DNA of 64,000 nt. Source: Dyella sp. C11. GTDB lineage: Bacteria > Pseudomonadota > Gammaproteobacteria > Xanthomonadales > Rhodanobacteraceae. Below the pieces are notes generated by a model. The model searched no databases. It worked only from the letters and a program-made list of their open reading frames with translations, and had not been told where the DNA came from. Both the position numbers and the translations under genes were made by a program. The stretch is taken from the NCBI RefSeq assembly GCF_003121485.1, contig NZ_QAVX01000010.1, positions 62,001 to 126,000 on the forward strand, read 5' to 3'. Shown here in pieces: positions 17,933-26,067 of this stretch. Each line of letters starts with the position of its first letter. The first letter of the stretch is position 1.

Positions 17933-17975
17933 CCATCGGCCTAGACTCCGGATGTCACCCGGAGTCAGCCGATGG
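17933..17975 (+). promoter_or_regulatory. Hairpin covering the RBS and start codon of the AraC gene
   Basis: Two nested inverted repeats: outer arms CCATCGGC (17933-17940) with GCCGATGG (17968-17975), inner arms GACTCCGG (17944-17951) with CCGGAGTC (17959-17966), 7-base loop. The 3' inner arm contains the GGAG ribosome-binding site and the 3' outer arm contains the ATG (17972). Folded RNA would block translation initiation. It also lies 11 bases after the channel stop codon and could serve as a 3' end for that transcript. Confidence 0.6.
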
Positions 17976-18790
17976 GTTTCCACGTTCTCCAGCCCGCGCC
18001 ACCCCTCGATGCGCTCGTGTCCCGCCTGTGGGATTGGGACATGCCACCGGCATCCCATCACCTTGAACGCGTGCTGCCGGTACCGGGCGCGGCGCTGATC
18101 ATCAACCTTCACGAGAACGAAACGCGCGTCTACAGCGACGATGTCGAACGGCGTTGCGTGCGCTCGGCCGCATCGGTCATCGGCGGCCCGTGCCTGCGCA
18201 GCCAGATCATCGATACCTCCGAGCAGGTGCGCGTGCTGGGCGTGGTGTTTCGTCCCGGCGGCGCGCACGCCTTCACTGGGGAAGATCACGAAGCACTGGT
18301 GGATCGTGACATCGGGCTGGAAGACATCTTCGGCAGCAGTGCCCACCAACTTCGCGAGCGGTTGCTTGACACGCCCTGCCCGCATCGACGGCTGGCCCTG
18401 CTTGAACAATGGCTGCTCGCGCACATGCGCATGCCGCAGCTTGCGCCCGAAGTGCTCTACGCGCTGGCGGACATGGGCGCCAGGCCGCAGGTGGCGCGTA
18501 TCGGCCGACTGGTGCGTGACACCGGACTTTCCGAATATCGCTTCGGACGCCTGTTCCGCCGACAGGTGGGCATGGGTCCCAAACGCTATGCGCGACTGAT
18601 GCGTTTTCGTTACGTGGTGGATGCCGTGTATCGCTCATCGTCAGTGAACTGGAGCGCCGTTGCCATCGATGGCGGCTACGGCGACCAGGCGCATCTTGTG
18701 CATGAATTTCGCGATTTCGCCGGCATGACGCCCACGGCATTCATGGCCGCCCGCGGTCCCTATCTCAATCACCTGCCACTGGACCCATGA
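17972..18790 (+). CDS. AraC family transcriptional regulator
   Basis: 272-residue regulator. The N-terminal part (PVPGAALIINLHENE, VIGGPCLRSQIIDTSEQVRVLGVVFRPGGAHAF) fits the beta-barrel sensing domain found in DUF6597-type AraC proteins. The C-terminal AraC DNA-binding region has the first helix-turn-helix near VARIGRLVRDTGLSEYRFGRLFRRQVG and the second near SAVAIDGGYGDQAHLVHEFRDFAGMTPTAF. The target is unknown. Translation may be limited by the hairpin at its start. A REP-like palindrome directly follows the stop codon. Confidence 0.88.
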   Translation: MGFHVLQPAPPLDALVSRLWDWDMPPASHHLERVLPVPGAALIINLHENETRVYSDDVERRCVRSAASVIGGPCLRSQIIDTSEQVRVLGVVFRPGGAHAFTGEDHEALVDRDIGLEDIFGSSAHQLRERLLDTPCPHRRLALLEQWLLAHMRMPQLAPEVLYALADMGARPQVARIGRLVRDTGLSEYRFGRLFRRQVGMGPKRYARLMRFRYVVDAVYRSSSVNWSAVAIDGGYGDQAHLVHEFRDFAGMTPTAFMAARGPYLNHLPLDP

Positions 18791-18791
18791 C

Positions 18792-18854
18792 TGTGGGAGC
18801 GCACCCTGTGCGCGACTGCGGGGGCCCGAGTCGCGCACAGAGTGAGCTCCCACA
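18792..18854. repeat. REP-like palindromic element, copy 2
   Basis: 26-base inverted repeat (18792-18817 and 18829-18854) with two mismatches and an 11-base centre. The left arm is identical to the copy at 13521 over its first 25 bases. Located between the AraC stop and the DUF72 gene. Confidence 0.85.
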
Positions 18855-18925
18855 TTGGCACGGTTCGCACGCGTTCCTTCACCTTCGCCGTGGCATCATG
18901 CCGGTCCTTTTGCGAGGCCTTCCCC

Positions 18926-19768
18926 ATGCCCAGCGACCTGTTCTCGTCCGCCCCTGCCCAAGGTCCGGCATCACGTGTACGCGTGGGCATTGGCGGCTGG
19001 AATTTCGCGCCGTGGCGCAACAACTTCTATCCGTCCGGCCTGGTGCAGCGACGCGAGCTGGAATACGCGAGCCGCCACCTGCGCGCCATCGAGATCAATG
19101 GCACTTACTACGGTGCGCAGAAACCGGCAACCTACGCGAAATGGGCGTCCGAAACGCCGGACGGCTTCGTGTTCTCGCTGAAGGCACCGCGCTATGTCAC
19201 CGAGACCAAGCGCCTGGCCGATGCAGGCCGCGGCATCGATGGTTTCGTGTTTGGCGGCCTGGCTGAATTCGGCGATCGGCTGGGGCCGGTGCTGTGGCAG
19301 TTCACGCCATCGCGCGTGTTCGATGCCAACGACCTGGCTGCGTTCCTCGATCTGCTGCCGCGCGAACTCAATGGCCAGCCCATGCGCCATGTTTTGGAAG
19401 TGCGACACCGCAGCTTTCTCGACGAAGGCTACGTGGAGCTTGCGCGCTCCTACCGCATTCCGACCGTATTCACCGATTCGCCGCAGTACCCCTCGCTGGC
19501 CGACCTGACCGGCGATTTCGCGTACGCGCGACTGATGCGCAGCGAATCGCACATCGAAAGCGGCTACGCACCGGACGACCTGGCTGCGTGGACGACGCGC
19601 GCCCGCGCCTGGGCCGACGGTAACGATCTGCCGGAACTGCCGCACGTGGCGCCCACGCTGAAAACCGCATCGCCACGCGACGTCTTCATCTACTTCATCA
19701 GCAGCGCCAAGGAACGCAATCCCGCCGCTGCCATGGCGTTGCAGCAGCGGGTCGACGACGCCGGCTGA
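18926..19768 (+). CDS. DUF72 family TIM-barrel protein
   Basis: 280-residue member of the DUF72 (YecE-like) family. Recognisable blocks are RVGIGGWNFAPWRNNFYP at the N-terminus, RAIEINGTYYG, FVFSLKAPRYVTE, GPVLWQF, VLEVRHRSF and AYARLMRSE near the C-terminus. These proteins have a TIM-barrel fold with a conserved acidic/aromatic pocket, but no accepted activity. The start at 18926 leaves the REP palindrome untranslated. Confidence 0.85.
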   Translation: MPSDLFSSAPAQGPASRVRVGIGGWNFAPWRNNFYPSGLVQRRELEYASRHLRAIEINGTYYGAQKPATYAKWASETPDGFVFSLKAPRYVTETKRLADAGRGIDGFVFGGLAEFGDRLGPVLWQFTPSRVFDANDLAAFLDLLPRELNGQPMRHVLEVRHRSFLDEGYVELARSYRIPTVFTDSPQYPSLADLTGDFAYARLMRSESHIESGYAPDDLAAWTTRARAWADGNDLPELPHVAPTLKTASPRDVFIYFISSAKERNPAAAMALQQRVDDAG

Positions 19769-19830
19769 CGCTGGCGTGCCAGCGCGCTGCCGAAGCCCTA
19801 AACTCGCAACACTTTGGCGAGGCATTCGCG

Positions 19831-20250
19831 ATGCGTGCACTCAAACCTGTTCTTCTGCTGGTCGTGCTGGCCGTCGCCGCGTTCTTGTGGGGGCGGCATA
19901 CCTCGGAACCCACACCAGGGCCCGCTGCCACGGCACCCGGAATTTCAACGCCGCGCACGGCGGATGCGGGCACCCTGCCTTCGTTCCTGCCGCCCGAAGC
20001 CGCGGATATCCTGCGTCGCATCGCCAGCGGCGGACCATTCGAACATCGCCAAGACGGCGTGGTGTTCCAGAATCGCGAAGGCCGCCTGCCGGCCAAGCCC
20101 GAGGGCTACTACCACGAGTACACGGTGGATACGCCGGGGCTCGACTACCGTGGCGCACGCCGCATCATTACCGGTGGTACGCCGCCGCAGATCTATTACT
20201 ACACCGATGACCACTACCGTACGTTCCGTTCCTTCGAGGTATCCCGATGA
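19831..20250 (+). CDS. Barnase-family secreted ribonuclease (RNase N1/T1 fold)
   Basis: 139-residue protein with an N-terminal signal or anchor (about 5-22) and a C-terminal microbial ribonuclease domain. Family landmarks in order: LPPEAADILRRIASGGPF, DGVVFQNREGRLP, GYYHEYTVDTPG (candidate general-base Glu), DYRGARRIITGG (catalytic Arg) and YYYTDDHYRTF (catalytic His). The family cleaves single-stranded RNA, often at guanosine. The start of the next gene overlaps its stop (ATGA), and that gene encodes the cognate inhibitor barstar, as required to protect the cell before export. Confidence 0.93.
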   Translation: MRALKPVLLLVVLAVAAFLWGRHTSEPTPGPAATAPGISTPRTADAGTLPSFLPPEAADILRRIASGGPFEHRQDGVVFQNREGRLPAKPEGYYHEYTVDTPGLDYRGARRIITGGTPPQIYYYTDDHYRTFRSFEVSR

Positions 20251-20681
20251 GCGCGCAATTTGATCTCGACTTCGGCGCTGCCGACGATGGCGGCATTTTC
20301 TTCGTCACCAGCGAAGACCTCGAACCGTTGGCGGAAGCCGCCGGCATGCAGGGCCTGCGCGTGTGCCGCGTCAGCCTTGCCGACTACACCGACCACGAAG
20401 CGCTGTTCGACCGCCTGACCCAGGCGCTGCAACTGCCGGCCGACTTCGGCCGCAACTGGGATGCGCTGGCCGACAGCATGCGCGACCTTTCGTGGCTGAA
20501 AGCCAGCGGCTACATCCTGCTGTTCGACCGCGCCGAAGACATGCGCGAGCGCAACGAAGACGACTTCGACACGCTGCTCGACATCCTGGAAGAAGCCGTG
20601 GACTACTGGCAGGAAGCCGACGCCCCGTTTTTCGTATTCATCGCGCTGCCCGAAAGCGCCTTCGACGACACTGAAGCCTGA
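20247..20681 (+). CDS. Barstar family ribonuclease inhibitor
   Basis: 144-residue acidic protein with the barstar core: LRVCRVSLADYTDHEALFDRLTQAL, then LPADFGRNWDALADSMRDLSWL, the inhibitory helix and loop that plug the barnase active site. It ends in an acidic tail. Four-base overlap with the ribonuclease gene indicates translational coupling and tight stoichiometry. It lacks a signal peptide, consistent with cytoplasmic protection. The pair may be an antibacterial effector/immunity set or a self-regulated nuclease. Confidence 0.94.
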   Translation: MSAQFDLDFGAADDGGIFFVTSEDLEPLAEAAGMQGLRVCRVSLADYTDHEALFDRLTQALQLPADFGRNWDALADSMRDLSWLKASGYILLFDRAEDMRERNEDDFDTLLDILEEAVDYWQEADAPFFVFIALPESAFDDTEA

Positions 20682-20695
20682 GCACCCATACCGAC

Positions 20696-20917
20696 ATGCA
20701 AGAACTGGAAATCGAACTGGACCGCGAATACGTGGAACTCAATCAGCTGCTGAAGCTGGTGGGGTTGTGCGACAGCGGCGGCGCAGGCAAGGCCATCGTG
20801 GCCAGCGGCATCGTCTACGTCGATGGCGAACAGGAGCTGCGCAAGACCTGCAAGATCCACGTCGGCCAGGTGGTGCAACTGGAAGACTTTGTCATCCACG
20901 TGCGCGGGCTGGACTGA
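20696..20917 (+). CDS. Small S4-domain RNA-binding protein (YbcJ-like)
   Basis: 73 residues, essentially one S4 domain: VELNQLLKLVGLCDSGGAGKAIVASG, then IVYVDGE and the strand VVQLEDFVIHV. Related to E. coli YbcJ and Bacillus YaaA-type RNA/ribosome-binding proteins. It is 14 bases downstream of barstar on the same strand and probably co-transcribed with the barnase-barstar pair. Ends directly against the convergent N-acetyltransferase gene. Confidence 0.85.
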   Translation: MQELEIELDREYVELNQLLKLVGLCDSGGAGKAIVASGIVYVDGEQELRKTCKIHVGQVVQLEDFVIHVRGLD

Positions 20918-21745
20918 TCAGCTCGTTTCAGGCATCGGCAACGCGTCGAGCTTGGCATCCAGCAAGGACGATGCTGGCAGCCGGATGCCGAACTGTTCTT
21001 CGATCACGCGCTTGATCTCGTCCGTGTGCTGCAAGGTGCGGCGCACGGACTCCTCCCCCAGCGTATGCACTACGAATTCCCGATTGCGCAGGCCCATGCG
21101 TCGATCCGCCAGCGTTCGCGCCACGATCAGTCCGTGACGGAAATGGGATTCGGGATAGGTCGAGGTGAAGTGGTTGCCGACCACGTAATCGATCGCTTCA
21201 GCGGGCTGAAGGCGAAACCGGTAGAGCGTGCGCCACTCGTCGCGCACCAGCGCCTGCGTACGCCATTGCACACCATCCGAGACAAGACGAAACGGTTCCA
21301 ATGACGTGGGCTGCGCTTCGTCCACGACCAGGCGCAATGCGCCACCCAGCGCCATGCTGCCAAACCCCACATCGGCCAGCCAGCTTTCGCCCCCCACTTC
21401 CACGCGCAGCAGCATGTGCGTCTGTGCCGATTCCGCGTCTTCCGGCTGGTTCCACAACACGCGGGCAATAAGCCCCGTCACATCGAAACCGATGGCCCTG
21501 AGCACAGCGAGGAACAAGCCGTTCTGCTCGAAGCAGTAACCGCCGCGATGGTTCTTCACCAGCTTGTTTTCGATGGCCGCCAGATCCAGCGATACCGGCG
21601 TGCCCGTCAGCGGGTCCAGGTTTTCGAACGGAATGGCCGCAATATGGGCCACGGCCAGTGCCCGCAGCGTCGCCACGTCGGCCCTGGGGTCGCCGACGAA
21701 ACCGATGCGCTGCAGGTAACCGTCGAGATCGAGCGTGTGTGACAT
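20918..21745 (-). CDS. Arylamine N-acetyltransferase
   Basis: 275-residue NAT enzyme that transfers acetyl from acetyl-CoA to aromatic amines and hydrazines. The thiol-protease-like triad is visible: Cys in HRGGYCFEQN (about residue 70), His in QTHMLLRV and Asp in LADVGFGS. IPFENLDPLTG near residue 40 is also typical. ATG at 21745 (MSHTLDLDGYLQRIGF) gives normal family length. It converges on the S4-domain gene with no gap. Confidence 0.93.
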   Translation of the reverse strand: MSHTLDLDGYLQRIGFVGDPRADVATLRALAVAHIAAIPFENLDPLTGTPVSLDLAAIENKLVKNHRGGYCFEQNGLFLAVLRAIGFDVTGLIARVLWNQPEDAESAQTHMLLRVEVGGESWLADVGFGSMALGGALRLVVDEAQPTSLEPFRLVSDGVQWRTQALVRDEWRTLYRFRLQPAEAIDYVVGNHFTSTYPESHFRHGLIVARTLADRRMGLRNREFVVHTLGEESVRRTLQHTDEIKRVIEEQFGIRLPASSLLDAKLDALPMPETS

Positions 21746-21921
21746 GGCAAAGCCCCCGGCCCGGAAGGCCGAACCATAACACCGCCTTGCCGCGGCCTTC
21801 GCGCGCGGCCCCGCGCCGGCTGGCAGGATGGAGGTAACCCCACGCAGCCCGGCGGCGAATACATAGGCAGAAGCCGCCACACCGTGGTGGCCAGGTCACC
21901 CTACCGATGGAGCGTTTCCGT

Positions 21922-22632
21922 ATGCGCATCCGCCGCTTCAAGCTATTCCCTGCCCTTATCGCCAGCGCCATGCTCATGACGGGCCTGGGCGCCTGCACAC
22001 TCGCCAGCGCCGGCAACGACGGCGCCCCGCTTCCCGACCCCACCGTGGACGCCGCACTGCCTCAGGGCGACCAGGTTGCCGTGCTGGCTGGCGGCTGTTT
22101 CTGGGGCTTGCAGGACGTGTTCGAGCACGTGAAGGGCGTAAAGAAAGTATGGGCCGGTTATTCCGGCGGCGACGCCCGCACGGCCGATTACGATCGCGTC
22201 AGCGACGGCGACACCGGCCATGCCGAGTCCGTGAAGATCGTCTACGACCCCACCAAGGTCAGCTATGGCCAGTTGCTGAAGGTGTACTTCTCCGTCGCCA
22301 CCGACCCCACCCAGCTCAATCGCCAGGGCCCCGATGCGGGCACGCAATACCGCGGTGTGATCTTCTACGGCAACGACGACCAGAAGCGCATCGCCACCGC
22401 GTACATCGCGCAACTGAGCGCCGCGCACGCGTTTGCCGATCCCATCGTGACGCAGGTGGTGCCGCTCAAGGGTTTCTACCCGGCCGAGTCCTATCACCAG
22501 GACTACGCCAAGCGTCATCCTGACGAGCCTTACATCGTGATCAACGATGCACCGAAGGTGGTGCACCTCAAGCAGCAGTTCCCGACGCTGTATCAGCCCG
22601 ATCGCGAAGTGGTAAGCGTGACGCTGCACTGA
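21922..22632 (+). CDS. msrA: Peptide methionine-S-sulfoxide reductase MsrA, exported lipoprotein form
   Basis: 236 residues. The catalytic motif AGGCFWGLQDVFEHVKGV is intact, followed by GYSGGDARTADYDRVSDGDTGHAE, GTQYRGVIFY and FYPAESYHQDY, all MsrA signatures. An N-terminal hydrophobic segment ends in LGAC, a lipobox, so the enzyme is probably anchored in the envelope and repairs oxidised Met in exported proteins. ATG at 21922 has GGAG 9-10 bases upstream and is preferred over ATG at 21907, which would contain that site. Confidence 0.93.
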   Translation: MRIRRFKLFPALIASAMLMTGLGACTLASAGNDGAPLPDPTVDAALPQGDQVAVLAGGCFWGLQDVFEHVKGVKKVWAGYSGGDARTADYDRVSDGDTGHAESVKIVYDPTKVSYGQLLKVYFSVATDPTQLNRQGPDAGTQYRGVIFYGNDDQKRIATAYIAQLSAAHAFADPIVTQVVPLKGFYPAESYHQDYAKRHPDEPYIVINDAPKVVHLKQQFPTLYQPDREVVSVTLH

Positions 22633-22790
22633 GCGACATGCCTGCGATGACTTCGTGTGTATGCATTTCCACAAGGAATGCTGCACGAAACCCTACATAG
22701 TCGTGGTCGCAAGCTTGTTATGGTGGTCGTGCTGCTCGCAGGGTCTTCGGACGGGGTTTGCGAGCGGCCAGCAGCAATGCTGTGAGTAGC

Positions 22791-22825
22791 GCGGGTCGCA
22801 TGGGCTGGAACCCCATACGACCCGC
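22791..22825 (+). promoter_or_regulatory. Long hairpin in leader of a small ORF
   Basis: 14-bp stem with one mismatch: 22791-22804 pairs with 22812-22825 around a 7-base loop. It ends 19 bases before an AAGGAG site and a start codon at 22856. It could be a translational control element or the 3' end of the msrA transcript. The rest of 22633-22855 shows no gene that I recognise. Confidence 0.4.
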
Positions 22826-22855
22826 TGACCATCAACAACTAACAAGGAGTTGATC

Positions 22856-23173
22856 ATGGCTACGCCGGATCATACGGCACGCGCACGCGCGTCTTTCCTG
22901 CAAGACGGCTACCTCGCTTTCATCCCCGACAGTTCGCATAGGGCGAACCTGACACGGCACCCGCACGGCACCGCGCCACCCGCACTTTCGACCCGCTTAG
23001 GTGACAACCACGTTGTCCACGGACGGCGGCGTGTGACTCTGCATGCAACACATCAGGGACGGCATGCAGGGACGGGCGAATCATCGATGCGTGCGAGGCC
23101 GACCATCACGGCTGGCGCGAATCGTGCGGTGCGCTATCGGTACGAGGAATCAGCCAGCCGCAGGCTGGCATGA
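22856..23173 (+). CDS. Hypothetical small protein, doubtful
   Basis: 105-codon frame starting MATPDHTARARASFLQDGYL with a strong Shine-Dalgarno (AAGGAG) 7 bases upstream. The first 30 codons look like normal coding sequence. After that, rare codons (AGG, TTA, ACA) and His/Arg-rich composition appear, as in non-coding DNA or a degraded gene. No family is recognised. It could be a short real peptide, a leader peptide or a pseudogene remnant. Confidence 0.3.
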   Translation: MATPDHTARARASFLQDGYLAFIPDSSHRANLTRHPHGTAPPALSTRLGDNHVVHGRRRVTLHATHQGRHAGTGESSMRARPTITAGANRAVRYRYEESASRRLA

Positions 23174-23200
23174 GGTTGTTGCGAGCCCGTTGATCGCCCC

Positions 23201-23233
23201 TGTGGCGCACCGTGTTGCATGCGGTGCGCCACA
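23201..23233 (-). terminator. Hairpin downstream of the GGDEF/EAL gene
   Basis: Perfect 12-bp stem (23201-23212 with 23222-23233, TGTGGCGCACCG and complement) and a 9-base loop, located 15 bases past the stop codon of the minus-strand gene. No U-run follows. Confidence 0.5.
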
Positions 23234-23248
23234 CCTCGAAGGCACCCG

Positions 23249-25996
23249 CTAGGAAGCCTCGGGAGGCACCAGCCGCAAGTGGGAGTTCTGGCGGCGATCG
23301 GGTGCGATCAGCTGCGCGATGACTTCCGGCTCCACGGGTCGCGAATAGAGGAAACCCTGCGCTTCGGTGCAACCGGCGCGCAACAGGAAGCGGTGTTGTT
23401 CTTCCGTTTCGATGCCTTCGGCAATCGGGCTGATGTCCAGTCGGCGGCACAGCGTAAGCATGGCTTCCACGATGGCGCCGTCGCTGCTGTCTTCGGGCAG
23501 GCCGGCGACAAAGCTCTGGTCGATCTTCAGATAGTCGATGGCGCGCAATTTCAGGTAGCTCATCGACGAATAGCCGGTGCCGAAATCGTCGATGGCCACA
23601 CCCACGCCCAGCGCGTGCAATGCGTGCAGCACGCGCTCCATTTCCTCGCCCAGGCGCAGGATGGCGCCTTCGGTGATTTCCAGCATCAGGCGTTCCGGCG
23701 CCAGGCGGCGTGATTCCAGCAGCGCGCGTATCTCGTCGACGAAGTTGGCCTGCCCGAACCAGTTGGCGGACACGTTCACCGCCATGCGCAACGGCGGCAG
23801 GCCCGCCTTGTCCCACAAGGACATCTGCTCGCACGCAGCATTGAGCACCCACTGGTCGATGCGGCGGATCAGACCCAGCTTTTCCGCCATGGGAATGAAC
23901 TCGCCCGGCGAAATCAGTCCGCGCAGCGGGTGATGCCAGCGCAGCAGCGCTTCCACCGCCACGATGCGACCGGTGCGCATTTCGATGGTGGGCTGGTACA
24001 TCAGGCGGAACTCGGACTCGGCCAGCGCCTTGCGCAGTTCGGACGCGAGCGCAATGCGGCGACGTGCATCCGCCTGCATGCGCGGCGAGTAGAAGCGGAA
24101 CGCGTTGCGCTCTTCCGTCTTGGCCGCGTACATGGCCGCGTCGGCATTGGTGATGAGGGTGGGCACATCGGTGCCGTCCAGCGGAAAACAGGCAATGCCG
24201 ATGCTCGCGCTGAGCGCCAGTTCGTAATCACCCACGGCAAACGGTGCCGACAACGTGGTGAGCAACCGGCCGGCCAGCGCGCTGGCCTGTTCGCGCGAAT
24301 GCAGGTCCGGCACCAGCACGGTGAATTCGTCGCCGCCGATGCGCCCCGCCACGCCGTGGTCGCCCAGTTCGTAGGCGATACGCTCGGCCACCTTCACCAG
24401 CAGGTGATCGCCGATGGCGTGCGTGTAGCTGTCGTTCACCGCCTTGAACGCGTCCAGGTCGATGAAGATTACCGCCGCCATGCCGCGCTCGCGCTCGGCG
24501 ACCGTCACGGCCTGCACGCAGCGACGCTCGAACTCGGCGCGGTTGGCCAGGCCGGTCAGCGTGTCGTGCGCGGCCATGTATTGCAGGCGCTGCTCGTTCG
24601 CCTTGGCCGCGCTGATGTTGTTGATGACGGCCACGTAGTGCTGCACCAGGCCTTCCGGGTTGCGGATGGCACTGATGCTCAACAGCTCGGGATAACTGGT
24701 GCCATCCAGGCGCCGGCTGCGCACTTCGCCGACCCAGTTGCCCTCCGCCTCGATCACGTCCCACACAGACGCAGGCAATGGCGATCCGTCGGCCATGTTG
24801 CGCAGGTCGTCGAAGCGCACGCCCTGCAAGGCCTGCACGGTGAAGCCGGTCATGCGGATGTGCGCAGCGTTCACGCGCGTCACGCGTCGCTCGGCGTCGG
24901 CAATGATCACGCCTTCGGCAATGCCGGCCAGCGCTTCGGAAGCAATGCGTCGCTGCTGTTCCAGGTTCACGCGTTCAGTGATGTCGCGCAGGATCGACTG
25001 GCGCACGCTGCGCGTACCCCAATGCGTGACGCTGCTGCGCATTTCGACGGGACGCAGCTCGTCGCCTGGCCCGCGCAGTTCGCCGGTAACGGCGCCATCG
25101 GCGCGATGCAGCAACGGCGCGAAGAAATCCGCGATTTCCTTGCCGGTGAGGTCGTCCAGTTCGCGACCGATCCAGCGCGCGGCGGTGCGGTTGGCCTCAA
25201 GGATGCGACCGCTTTCCTCGTCCACCATGAGAATGGCGTCGGCGGCGCTATTGAACAGCAGGCTGTAGCGTTCTTCCGTGCCACGGATGCTGGTCAGGAT
25301 GCGTTGCGCCATGCGCAACCAGATCAGCGAAGCCACGAACGCCGTCAGGAATACGGCGGCAAACAGCACCTTGCCCAGCCAGATGGCGCCCTGCGCCACT
25401 TCCAGCGAGAAGCCGTTGGTCAGCGGTTCCAGCTCGGAATTGAGGCCGTTGATGCGGTCCAGTTGCCATTGCAGCCATGGGCGATCGGGCTGGCCGCGGC
25501 CGTAGGCATCGCGCAGCTCGGTGGCCACGCCGTCGAGCTGGGTCAGCGGACGGTCCGCCTCGCGCCACAGCTTCACGGCTTCGCCCATGTGGGGTGCCGC
25601 CGTGCAGCAGCGCAGCATGAAGATCATGCCGGGTTCGGCCTGCGACAGGATCTTGCCGCGCTGAAAGGCCTGGTGAATCTGGCCGCTGTCGTAATGACCC
25701 GAGGCAATGGCGTCGCGCGCCCAGCCGTCGGAACGAAGCAGCTCGTAGTTTTTGCGGTAAGCGGCCAAGCGTGCGGGGTCGCCGGTCTGCGCATAGCCGA
25801 GCAGGTCGACCACCGCCTGCTTCTGGGCCTTGCTCCAGACACTCTCGCCGTTGAGAAAACCGGCGAGAGTGACCTGGACCTGGAGGGCTCCCCAGGTAAG
25901 CATGAGAATCAAGCCGATGACAGCCACCAGCCCATAGGCCAGTGGCCTCAAGCGTCGGGACAGCGGTCTTGGCGAGGTGCTACGGATCAAATCCAT
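23249..25996 (-). CDS. Membrane c-di-GMP protein: sensor region, two PAS, GGDEF and EAL
   Basis: 915 residues. TM1 (about 20-42), a periplasmic sensor region, TM2 (about 205-228), PAS 1 (near 245-345), PAS 2 (near 365-475), GGDEF (near 480-640) and EAL (near 660-905). The cyclase signature is intact as RIGGDEFTV, and the phosphodiesterase keeps EALLRW, NVSANWF, EITEGAI, DDFGTGYSS and the downstream E of AEGIET. Both synthesis and breakdown of c-di-GMP are therefore possible; in such hybrids the EAL activity often dominates. ATG at 25996 has AAGGA upstream. The sensed signal is unknown. Confidence 0.92.
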   Translation of the reverse strand: MDLIRSTSPRPLSRRLRPLAYGLVAVIGLILMLTWGALQVQVTLAGFLNGESVWSKAQKQAVVDLLGYAQTGDPARLAAYRKNYELLRSDGWARDAIASGHYDSGQIHQAFQRGKILSQAEPGMIFMLRCCTAAPHMGEAVKLWREADRPLTQLDGVATELRDAYGRGQPDRPWLQWQLDRINGLNSELEPLTNGFSLEVAQGAIWLGKVLFAAVFLTAFVASLIWLRMAQRILTSIRGTEERYSLLFNSAADAILMVDEESGRILEANRTAARWIGRELDDLTGKEIADFFAPLLHRADGAVTGELRGPGDELRPVEMRSSVTHWGTRSVRQSILRDITERVNLEQQRRIASEALAGIAEGVIIADAERRVTRVNAAHIRMTGFTVQALQGVRFDDLRNMADGSPLPASVWDVIEAEGNWVGEVRSRRLDGTSYPELLSISAIRNPEGLVQHYVAVINNISAAKANEQRLQYMAAHDTLTGLANRAEFERRCVQAVTVAERERGMAAVIFIDLDAFKAVNDSYTHAIGDHLLVKVAERIAYELGDHGVAGRIGGDEFTVLVPDLHSREQASALAGRLLTTLSAPFAVGDYELALSASIGIACFPLDGTDVPTLITNADAAMYAAKTEERNAFRFYSPRMQADARRRIALASELRKALAESEFRLMYQPTIEMRTGRIVAVEALLRWHHPLRGLISPGEFIPMAEKLGLIRRIDQWVLNAACEQMSLWDKAGLPPLRMAVNVSANWFGQANFVDEIRALLESRRLAPERLMLEITEGAILRLGEEMERVLHALHALGVGVAIDDFGTGYSSMSYLKLRAIDYLKIDQSFVAGLPEDSSDGAIVEAMLTLCRRLDISPIAEGIETEEQHRFLLRAGCTEAQGFLYSRPVEPEVIAQLIAPDRRQNSHLRLVPPEAS

Positions 25997-26067
25997 GGCG
26001 TCCTTTTACACGACCACTCCATAAAGCTACATCGCGTCCCGTCACCGTGTCGACGACAAGACCTCCT

